A stretch of 12,935 bases of DNA from an uncultured Bacilli bacterium (lineage in GTDB: Bacteria > Bacillota_I > Bacilli_A > RF39 > UBA660), in contig CALVMI010000074.1 in NCBI GenBank assembly GCA_944345045.1, positions 1 to 12,935 on the forward strand. The letters are read 5' to 3'. Positions within the stretch are counted from its first letter, which is position 1. Each line of letters begins with the position of its first letter. The notes below the pieces were generated by a model. It was not told where the DNA came from and searched no databases. It saw only the letters and a list, made by a program, of their open reading frames with translations. Positions 7,983-12,913 of this stretch are shown here, one piece after another. A program made the position numbers and the translations under genes.

Positions 7983-7999
7983 GCGTTTTATGTTATAAT
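7971..7999 (+). promoter_or_regulatory. Promoter of the tmRNA gene
   Basis: TTGATA (7971-7976), 17-base spacer, TATAAT (7994-7999) with TG in the extended position (TGTTATAAT). Transcription would begin near 8006-8008, almost exactly at the mature tmRNA 5' end. Confidence 0.88.
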
Positions 8000-8007
8000 G
8001 GCCCCAC

Positions 8008-8370
8008 GGGGCAGTTTTTGGTTTCGACAGCAATTACTTAGTAAGATGGCAAGTAGTAGGCATACTTAAAATGCACAAATTAAAATTAAATGACGAAGAC
8101 TATTCGTTTGCTTCTTTTGCTCCAGTAGCAGCCTAATTTAAGGTATAAGAAGGCTTTTATTCATCTTTTCTTATAGGATGTCTAAGAGTTCATACATATA
8201 AGATATATAAAATTATTTTCCTTAGATAATTTTACGAATGAAAATAAGGATCGTATACTTATTTGGTGTGTTGGATCCATAAAGTATATTAAACCAAATT
8301 CCAACTAAACTTGTAGAAATTTTACCAAAGGATTGACTGGACAGGAGTTCAAATCTCCTCTGCTCCACCA
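8008..8370 (+). ncRNA. ssrA: tmRNA (transfer-messenger RNA), one-piece
   Basis: Rescues stalled ribosomes and tags the unfinished protein for proteolysis, working with SmpB. The acceptor stem is GGGGCAG (8008-8014) with CTGCTCC (8360-8366), including one G-T pair, and the CCA end (8368-8370) is encoded. The 5' domain has the conserved TTTGGTTTCGACAG. The T arm is AGGAG-TTCAAAT-CTCCT. The message part encodes a tag ending in TAA at 8134-8136. The rest (8137-8330) is AT-rich with several short inverted segments that would form the later pseudoknots. The 363-base length is normal for Bacillota. The promoter lies immediately upstream and a terminator follows 38 bases after CCA. Confidence 0.96.
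8077..8136 (+). other. tmRNA tag-peptide reading frame
   Basis: The frame reads KLKLNDEDYSFASFAPVAA then TAA. The resume codon is taken as AAA at 8077 by analogy with the B. subtilis layout (ACTTAAA plus about 6-7 bases, then the resume codon); CAC at 8074 is the alternative. The charged NDEDY middle and small hydrophobic VAA end fit tags recognised by ClpXP. The GCA at 8073 is out of frame and would stop after six codons. Confidence 0.75.
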
Positions 8371-8408
8371 TAAGAATTTAATCTGAACAGTTCAGAAACT
8401 CTATAGAT

Positions 8409-8432
8409 AGAACTTGAAAAAGTTCTTTTTTT
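8409..8432 (+). terminator. Intrinsic terminator of the tmRNA gene
   Basis: AGAACTT / AAGTTCT is a 7-bp stem with a GAAA tetraloop, followed by six T (8427-8432). Confidence 0.92.
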
Positions 8433-8433
8433 A

Positions 8434-8467
8434 TAAAAAAAACACTTAATCTAAACAATCAAGTATT
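8434..8467 (-). terminator. Intrinsic terminator of the nitroreductase gene
   Basis: On the minus strand, AATACTTGATT and GATTAAGTGTT pair over about 11 bases (with G-T pairs) around the loop GTTTA, followed by a T run. It faces the tmRNA terminator, insulating the convergent genes. Confidence 0.8.
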
Positions 8468-8475
8468 TTTTCTTA

Positions 8476-8982
8476 TTAAATATAGGATACAATCTGAGAT
8501 AAATCTTTTCTTTTATGATGTCCAGGACTTTCTGGGCAATCTGAAGCTCGATACCCTAAGAAAAGAAAACAAATTGGTTCTATGTTTTCGTCTAAGGCAA
8601 AAACTTCCTTTGTTTTATCGGTATCGAACCACCGAACCCATAAACTATCGACACCCAAATTTGTTGCTTCAAGCATCATATGGGTTGCTACAATTGTTGC
8701 ATCCATTTCATAAGAACCATATCCATTCATTTGCCAACAAGCGGTTTTATCAGCACAAACTAAAAGACCTACCGGCGAGCCATAACGACATCTTGTCACT
8801 TGATCTATTTTAGAAATACCCTCCTCGCTTTGAATTACATAAATCTTTTGAGGTTGCATATTTCTTGCCGTCGGAGCCACGTTACCAGCTTCTAAAATTT
8901 TCTCTAAAATATCTTTTGCAAGTTCTTTATTTTGAAACTTTCTAGTCGAACATCTTTTTCTAATTAATTCATCAAAATTCAT
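8476..8982 (-). CDS. Nitroreductase-family FMN-dependent protein
   Basis: A 168-residue protein of the small nitroreductase fold, which binds FMN and uses NAD(P)H to reduce nitro compounds, quinones or related substrates. The N-terminal RCSTRKF (R10, S12, R14) is the usual FMN-phosphate-binding R-x-S-x-R-x-F motif. It is followed by the helix and VAPTARNMQPQKIYVI, typical of the family. The middle ATIVATHMMLEATNLGVDSLWV is the conserved core helix plus strand, and FLFLGYRASDCPESPGHHKRK is the end segment. The length fits the short family members, and it probably works as a dimer. The start is ATG with GGAGAGTGAT close upstream. The gene stands alone, convergent with tmRNA and divergent from the adhesin. 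The substrate cannot be predicted. Confidence 0.92.
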   Translation of the reverse strand: MNFDELIRKRCSTRKFQNKELAKDILEKILEAGNVAPTARNMQPQKIYVIQSEEGISKIDQVTRCRYGSPVGLLVCADKTACWQMNGYGSYEMDATIVATHMMLEATNLGVDSLWVRWFDTDKTKEVFALDENIEPICFLFLGYRASDCPESPGHHKRKDLSQIVSYI

Positions 8983-9004
8983 TTTTTATCACTCTCCTAT
9001 AATT

Positions 9005-9035
9005 ATCTTACCATAAAATTTGCAAAATTTGTCGA
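9005..9035 (-). promoter_or_regulatory. Possible promoter of the nitroreductase gene
   Basis: The minus strand has TCGACA (9035-9030), a 19-base spacer, and TAAGAT (9010-9005) preceded by TGG, giving an extended -10. The spacer is longer than ideal, so this is tentative. Confidence 0.4.
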
Positions 9036-9110
9036 ACACTTTTTGTAATAAAAAAAAGGAAATTCAACTTTTTTCTTGTAAGTAATAGTAGAAGGAGAAA
9101 AAAGATAAAA

Positions 9111-11558
9111 ATGAAAAAGAAAATTTTATTCGGATTGTTCTTATTTTTCTTAGGAATAATCCAATCAAAGGCTACAACTGTAACCGATCAATTTGAATCC
9201 ACTTTTATTGGATCATATCATTATGTCGATGAGAATGGTAAATTTGGTGACTTCGAGCACTTCACAAGAAAAGACGATGGCCAAATTGCCTACTGTATCG
9301 AACCAGGAGTATCAAGAAGTAATGAAGACTACAAAGGATACTCTGATCTAACTAACGAAGAACTTGCAAGCAAAGTAGGACTAACAACCGAACAACTAGA
9401 ACAAATTAGCATAATTTCTTACTATGGATATGGATACGCTGATCACTTAAGTAATGAATGGATTGTAACAACTCAAGCCAAAATATGGGAGGTACTAGGA
9501 AGAAACTTCGAATGGACAAGTCGTAATAACAAAGAAAATCCATGGCAATATGTAATTGAAAGACCAGCCATTATCACAACTCTAACAAATGAATTAGAAG
9601 CCTTAATTGCTAAGCACTCAACTAAACCAAGTTTTGATAAAAAATCCATAACAATTCCATATGGTGAGCCATTCATTCTGAAAGATGAAAACGGCGTATT
9701 AAATGAATATGAACTAAGTGCCATGACAAATACCCATGCCAAAATAGAAGGCAACAACTTAATTATTACCCCTCATAATAGTACAAGTAAAGGTAGCATT
9801 GCTCTTCGAAAAAAAAGTACAAACTATCGCCAAAACTTTATTGTATATCATCATGATACTGGTCAAGACATTTTTGTTACCGGTAATCTTCCCGATATAG
9901 TCACATCACTAAACTACACTACTAAAACAGGAAAAGTGACAATTAAAAAAGTAGATAAAGATACAAATTCTTGTACTCCAAGTGGCCAAGCATCTCTAGA
10001 AAATGCCCAATACGGATTGTATAAAGAAAATGGAAGTCTAGTAAAAACAGTAACCTTAAATAATTGTACGGCGACCATTACAAATCTCTCTGTAGGAAAA
10101 TACTACATAGAAGAAACAAAAGCCCCGACTGGTTATAAACTAGACAAAACAAAATACTACTTCGAAATTAATGCCGAAAATGTCTCATCTACAAATACCA
10201 TCAATGTGAAAGATGAAGTTTATAAAACTACTGTCGAATTAGATAAGCAATATCTAACAGAAGAAGGACTTAAGCCAGAAGCAAATACAACTTTTGAAAT
10301 AGTAGAATATGATACTCAAAAAGTTTTATATACTTTAAAAACTGATGAAGAAGGAAAAATTAAAATCACTCTTCCCTATGGAAAATATATCATTAAACAA
10401 ATTACAAGTTTAGATAATTATCATTTAAGCGAAGAAATAATAATTACTGTTGATGAAACAAGTAAAGAAACAACCACCATTTCTTTAATCAATTATCCCT
10501 ATACTTCTAAATTAAAAGTGATTAAAAAAGATGCTAACACTAATGAAGCAATTAAAATGGCCAACATTTCTTTTAAAATCTACGATCTAGAAAAGAAAAA
10601 ATATGTTTGTCAAACTTCAGACTGTCTTTTTAAAACTGATGAAAATGGGGAATTTATCACGGATTTTTTATTTCCTTCAACTTATCGTTTAGAAGAAGTA
10701 AAAGCAAATATTCCGGGCTACCTTTGGAACGAAGAAACAATCGATTTTACTGTTGATAAAAATTCAGAAGAAATCATTACAATCAACTTTTTTAATAAAC
10801 CAGTAAAGGGCTCAATCATTTTATCAAAAACAGATGAAGAAAAAGTTCCTTTAGAAAATGTTGTATTTGCCCTATATGCCAAAGAAGATATCATAGAAAA
10901 TGGTAAAGTAATCTATCACAATAACGAAAAAATTGAAACGTTTTTTACAGATAAAAATGGAAAAATAGAAATAAACAATCTTCCATTAGGAAAATATTAT
11001 CTAATAGAAACAAATGCTTTAGAAGGATACATTCCATTAGAAAAACCAATTGATATAGAATTAATTCAAGAAGATTCATTTACTCCAGTCATCAAAAAAG
11101 AAATAAATATCATAAATAAAAAAATGATCAAAGGAACAATTATCATCCAAAAAACAGATAACTATCAAAATCCCTTACAAGATATTATTTTTACCCTCTA
11201 TGCTCAAGAAGATATTATAGAAAATGGCAAAATAATTTATCAAAAAAATGAAGAAATCGGAAGTTATGCTACAGATACAAATGGAAAAATAGAAATAACA
11301 AACTTACCGTTAGGCAAATACTACCTAATAGAAACAAATTTATTTTCTAACTATATTCCTCTAACTGAAGCAATAAATGTTAGTATTACAGCTACATCAC
11401 CAAAAGACACCATAATAACAAAAGAAATAACGGTTATAAATGAAATTTATGAAGTTCCAAAAACCTATCAAGATGCCAATCTTATTCCTACTATTTATAT
11501 AATAGATAATGAAAAAAAGAAAAATCCTATTTATTCTCATACTTATAATAAGTTTTAG
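9111..11558 (+). CDS. Secreted thioester-domain/Cna-B repeat surface adhesin
   Basis: An 815-residue protein with a signal peptide (about 1-22). A TQXA-type thioester domain (about 28-165) has C62 in AYCIEPG and Q122 in TTQAKIWE, the residues expected to form an internal Cys-Gln thioester able to bond covalently to host targets. After a linker come five Cna-B/SpaA-like domains at about 275-368, 373-462, 466-563, 566-670 and 677-777. Each has a Lys near the first strand and most have a KYYIEET-type motif, as in isopeptide-stabilised pilins. The last two are close duplicates. The C-terminus has EVPKTYQ (781-787), a sorting-like motif. Only a short hydrophobic stretch (LIPTIYII) follows it, then a charged tail, so the membrane segment is missing. 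AAGGAG lies 13 bases before the ATG. It overlaps the sortase gene by 50 bases. Confidence 0.9.
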   Translation: MKKKILFGLFLFFLGIIQSKATTVTDQFESTFIGSYHYVDENGKFGDFEHFTRKDDGQIAYCIEPGVSRSNEDYKGYSDLTNEELASKVGLTTEQLEQISIISYYGYGYADHLSNEWIVTTQAKIWEVLGRNFEWTSRNNKENPWQYVIERPAIITTLTNELEALIAKHSTKPSFDKKSITIPYGEPFILKDENGVLNEYELSAMTNTHAKIEGNNLIITPHNSTSKGSIALRKKSTNYRQNFIVYHHDTGQDIFVTGNLPDIVTSLNYTTKTGKVTIKKVDKDTNSCTPSGQASLENAQYGLYKENGSLVKTVTLNNCTATITNLSVGKYYIEETKAPTGYKLDKTKYYFEINAENVSSTNTINVKDEVYKTTVELDKQYLTEEGLKPEANTTFEIVEYDTQKVLYTLKTDEEGKIKITLPYGKYIIKQITSLDNYHLSEEIIITVDETSKETTTISLINYPYTSKLKVIKKDANTNEAIKMANISFKIYDLEKKKYVCQTSDCLFKTDENGEFITDFLFPSTYRLEEVKANIPGYLWNEETIDFTVDKNSEEIITINFFNKPVKGSIILSKTDEEKVPLENVVFALYAKEDIIENGKVIYHNNEKIETFFTDKNGKIEINNLPLGKYYLIETNALEGYIPLEKPIDIELIQEDSFTPVIKKEINIINKKMIKGTIIIQKTDNYQNPLQDIIFTLYAQEDIIENGKIIYQKNEEIGSYATDTNGKIEITNLPLGKYYLIETNLFSNYIPLTEAINVSITATSPKDTIITKEITVINEIYEVPKTYQDANLIPTIYIIDNEKKKNPIYSHTYNKF

Positions 11559-12048
11559 TATATTTTTTCCCAAAAATAATCAAGTAGGAATAATAAACAC
11601 TACAATGCCCTATATTACTAATAACATCCCATTAATTATTAATGAAAAAGTAACGAATTCTAAAGAACAATATGAAGGAATTTTAAAAATTTCTAAAATT
11701 CATTTATCCCAAGAATATTATCCGCAAAATTCTTCTTTAAACGATGTAAATAAAGGAATAGAACAATTAACAAATTGCAAACCAAATGAAGACTGTATGA
11801 TTCTCTTAGCTTCACACTCTGGTACAAGTTCCATTTCTTATTTTAAAAATTTAGAAAAGTTAAAAGTAATGGATCAAGCTAAAATAATATATCAAGGAGA
11901 AACCTACACATATGTTTTACAAAAAATTAGTTACCAAGAAAAAACAGGTTTTATTACAATTCCTAAAAATACATACGATTTAGTTCTAACAACATGTAAT
12001 ACGACAAATCAAAATATTCAAAACATTTATTTATTCAAAAAAATATAA
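11509..12048 (+). CDS. Small sortase-like transpeptidase, lacks the usual arginine
   Basis: A 179-residue protein with an N-terminal membrane helix (about 6-20) and a sortase-like fold. YEGILKISKIHLSQEYYP is the first strand region. MILLASHSG carries H103, and DLVLTTCN carries C163 in the usual TLxTC position, 60 residues later. Sortases join LPXTG-like signals to the wall or to pilins using His, Cys and Arg. Here the segment after the Cys (NTTNQNIQNIYLFKKI) contains no Arg, and the expected position before the last strand is Asn. It is small, closest in size to class D/E-like sortases. It starts inside the adhesin gene in the +1 frame with no good ribosome site, so translation is probably coupled. 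Its likely substrate is the adhesin. Activity is uncertain. Confidence 0.8.
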   Translation: MKKRKILFILILIISFSIFFPKNNQVGIINTTMPYITNNIPLIINEKVTNSKEQYEGILKISKIHLSQEYYPQNSSLNDVNKGIEQLTNCKPNEDCMILLASHSGTSSISYFKNLEKLKVMDQAKIIYQGETYTYVLQKISYQEKTGFITIPKNTYDLVLTTCNTTNQNIQNIYLFKKI

Positions 12049-12060
12049 ATAAATGTTTTT
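12020..12060 (+). terminator. AT-rich inverted repeat, probable terminator after the sortase gene
   Basis: A perfect 15-bp inverted repeat, AAAACATTTATTTAT (12020-12034) and ATAAATAAATGTTTT (12045-12059), has loop TCAAAAAAAT and a continuing T-rich tail. It spans the TAA stop at 12046-12048. It has almost no G-C pairs, so efficiency may be modest. Confidence 0.6.
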
Positions 12061-12077
12061 ATTTGCTTCAAAAAAAA

Positions 12078-12108
12078 TTGTAATAAATCAAAGAATTTAT
12101 GATATAAT
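12078..12108 (+). promoter_or_regulatory. Promoter of antisense RNA 1
   Basis: TTGTAA (12078-12083) and extended -10 TGATATAAT with TATAAT at 12103-12108. The 19-base spacer is long, but the TG extension compensates. Confidence 0.75.
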
Positions 12109-12115
12109 GAATATA

Positions 12116-12208
12116 TGAAAAGGAAATACTTAACTGTCGCATGTTGAGTACTTACCTTATATTTTAAGTGAAGTACTTAATTCAAAACGAATTGAGTACT
12201 ATTTTTTT
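12116..12208 (+). ncRNA. Candidate antitoxin RNA 1
   Basis: A predicted RNA of about 93 bases from the promoter at 12103. The 5' hairpin has TACTTAAC / GTTGAGTA arms around the loop TGTCGCAT (12135-12142). A middle AGTACTT / AAGTACT pairing encloses the variable segment ACCTTATATTTTAAGTG. The terminator has stem AGTACTTAATTC (12172-12183) / GAATTGAGTACT (12189-12200) and seven T (12202-12208). It is antisense to the stop and 3' region of toxin gene 1. No protein of useful length is encoded. Both ends are inferred. Confidence 0.78.
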
Positions 12209-12288
12209 ACTAAAATTATCAATAAAGATAAAATCAATAACAGATTAGTCAAGAGTAAAAAGGTGATTAGTAAATCCTTTTTCTTCAT
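12199..12288 (-). CDS. Candidate type I toxin peptide 1 (29 residues, one helix)
   Basis: The peptide begins MKKKDLLITF, has an unbroken Leu/Ile-rich segment at about residues 6-27 long enough to cross a membrane, and ends VKK. Small Lys-flanked hydrophobic peptides of this size with an overlapping antisense RNA are the hallmark of type I toxin-antitoxin loci (Fst/Ldr-, TxpA- and BsrG-like), where the peptide depolarises or damages the membrane. AAAGGAG lies 13 bases before the ATG and is folded into a leader hairpin. An in-frame ATG at 12330 would give 43 residues starting MSTYLLFERREEKL, so the start is not settled. The stop TAG lies at the terminator of the antisense RNA. I cannot assign a named family; toxicity is inferred. 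Confidence 0.75.
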   Translation of the reverse strand: MKKKDLLITFLLLTNLLLILSLLIILVKK

Positions 12289-12295
12289 TAACTTC

Positions 12296-12319
12296 TCTTC
12301 TCTCCTTTCAAAAAGAAGA
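12296..12319 (-). promoter_or_regulatory. Leader hairpin hiding the toxin 1 ribosome site
   Basis: In the minus-strand transcript, TCTTCTTTTT (12319-12310) pairs with GGAGAGAAGA (12305-12296) over ten bases around a GAAA tetraloop. The GGAG of the Shine-Dalgarno is fully in the stem. In copy 2 the same fold is closed by C-GAAA-G with one A-A mismatch. Confidence 0.65.
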
Positions 12320-12353
12320 TAAGTACTCATGTATTACGTATTCCTTTAAGTCA

Positions 12354-12382
12354 AATATAACATATGGCTTCTATAATTGCAA
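12354..12382 (-). promoter_or_regulatory. Promoter of toxin gene 1
   Basis: The minus strand has TTGCAA (12382-12377), a 17-base spacer, and TATATT (12359-12354) with TGT before it, giving an extended -10. Transcription would start near 12347, at AAAGGAATAC. The leader to the 29-residue start is about 60 bases. Confidence 0.75.
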
Positions 12383-12393
12383 ATAGCAAAATT

Positions 12394-12424
12394 TTGTACT
12401 AAACAAAAAAAATTATGATATAAT
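12394..12424 (+). promoter_or_regulatory. Promoter of antisense RNA 2
   Basis: TTGTAC (12394-12399), 19-base spacer, TATAAT (12419-12424) with TGA before it. It is divergent from the toxin 1 promoter, with the two -35 boxes 11 bases apart. Confidence 0.75.
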
Positions 12425-12431
12425 AAATATA

Positions 12432-12521
12432 TGAAAAGGGAATACTTAACTTTCGCTGGTTGAGTACTTACCTTAATGGTTGAAAGTACTTAATTCATCA
12501 CGAATTGAGTACTATTTTTTT
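12432..12521 (+). ncRNA. Candidate antitoxin RNA 2
   Basis: Same layout as RNA 1. The 5' hairpin loop is TTTCGCTG (12451-12458), and the middle variable segment ACCTTAATGGTTGA can pair ACC with GGT. The terminator stem is AGTACTTAATTC (12485-12496) / GAATTGAGTACT (12502-12513) with loop ATCAC and seven T. Both ends are inferred. Confidence 0.76.
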
Positions 12522-12601
12522 ATTAAGATTATCAATAAAGATAAAATCAATAACAGATTAGTTAAGAGTAAAAAGGTGATTAGTAAATCCTTTTTCTTCA
12601 T
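12512..12601 (-). CDS. Candidate type I toxin peptide 2 (29 residues)
   Basis: Identical to peptide 1 except Val27 to Ile. The coding region differs from copy 1 by three bases, of which two are silent (Leu13, Ile25) and one conservative, which suggests selection on the protein. The ribosome site and leader hairpin are conserved. The upstream in-frame ATG (12643) is also kept, with Phe to Ile at its seventh codon, so a 43-residue form remains possible here as well. The function is inferred from the module layout. Confidence 0.75.
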   Translation of the reverse strand: MKKKDLLITFLLLTNLLLILSLLIILIKK

Positions 12602-12666
12602 CAACTTCTCTTCTCTCCTTTCGATAAGAAGATAAGTACTCATGTGTTATGTATTCCCTTAAGCCA

Positions 12667-12695
12667 AATATAACATATACCTTCTATAATTGCAA
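12667..12695 (-). promoter_or_regulatory. Promoter of toxin gene 2
   Basis: The minus strand has TTGCAA (12695-12690), a 17-base spacer, and TATATT (12672-12667), extended by TGT, as for toxin gene 1. Confidence 0.75.
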
Positions 12696-12706
12696 ATAGC
12701 AAAATT

Positions 12707-12737
12707 TTGCACTAAACAAAAAAATTATGATATAATA
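12707..12737 (+). promoter_or_regulatory. Promoter of antisense RNA 3
   Basis: TTGCAC (12707-12712), 19-base spacer, TATAAT (12732-12737) with TGA before it. Confidence 0.73.
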
Positions 12738-12744
12738 AATATAT

Positions 12745-12833
12745 AAAAAGGGAATACTTAACTTTCGCAGGTTGAGTACTTACCCAAAAGTATGTAAGTA
12801 CTTAATTCATCACGAATTGAGTACTATTTTTTT
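12745..12833 (+). ncRNA. Candidate antitoxin RNA 3
   Basis: Same layout. The 5' loop is TTTCGCAG (12764-12771). The middle hairpin is the most regular of the three: AGTACTTAC / GTAAGTACT pairs perfectly over nine bases around CCAAAAGTAT. The terminator stem is AGTACTTAATTC / GAATTGAGTACT with loop ATCAC and seven T (12827-12833). Both ends are inferred. Confidence 0.76.
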
Positions 12834-12913
12834 ACTAAAATTATCAATAAAGATAAAATCAATAACAGATTAGTCAAGAGTAAAAAGGTGATTAGTAAAT
12901 CCTTTTTCTTCAT
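12824..12913 (-). CDS. Candidate type I toxin peptide 3 (29 residues; leader cut by window edge)
   Basis: The protein sequence and coding bases are identical to peptide 1. The ribosome site AAAGGAG is present at the extreme window edge; the rest of the leader and the promoter lie beyond it, so whether this copy is intact upstream cannot be seen. Confidence 0.74.
   Translation of the reverse strand: MKKKDLLITFLLLTNLLLILSLLIILVKK

Noticed and set aside
8073..8093. GCA as the tmRNA resume codon
   Set aside because: It gives only six codons before TGA; the adjacent frame gives a normal-looking tag.
8383..8395. Palindrome CTGAAC-A-GTTCAG after the tmRNA
   Set aside because: It has a one-base centre and no T run; it sits before the real terminator and could be chance or part of the trailer.
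9473..9757. Minus-strand open frame inside the adhesin gene
   Set aside because: It has no ribosome site or recognisable domain and mirrors the coding bias of the adhesin.
11514..11545. Programmed -1 frameshift at the A AAA AAG heptamer near the end of the adhesin gene
   Set aside because: The heptamer is in phase, but the -1 frame reaches a stop within about nine codons and adds no anchor; the sortase frame is +1.
12115..12147. Short plus-strand frame in the antisense RNA (MKRKYLTVAC; MKREYLTFAG in copy 2)
   Set aside because: In copy 3 the ATG is ATA, the frame runs through the RNA hairpin, and the changes fit loop variation better than a peptide.
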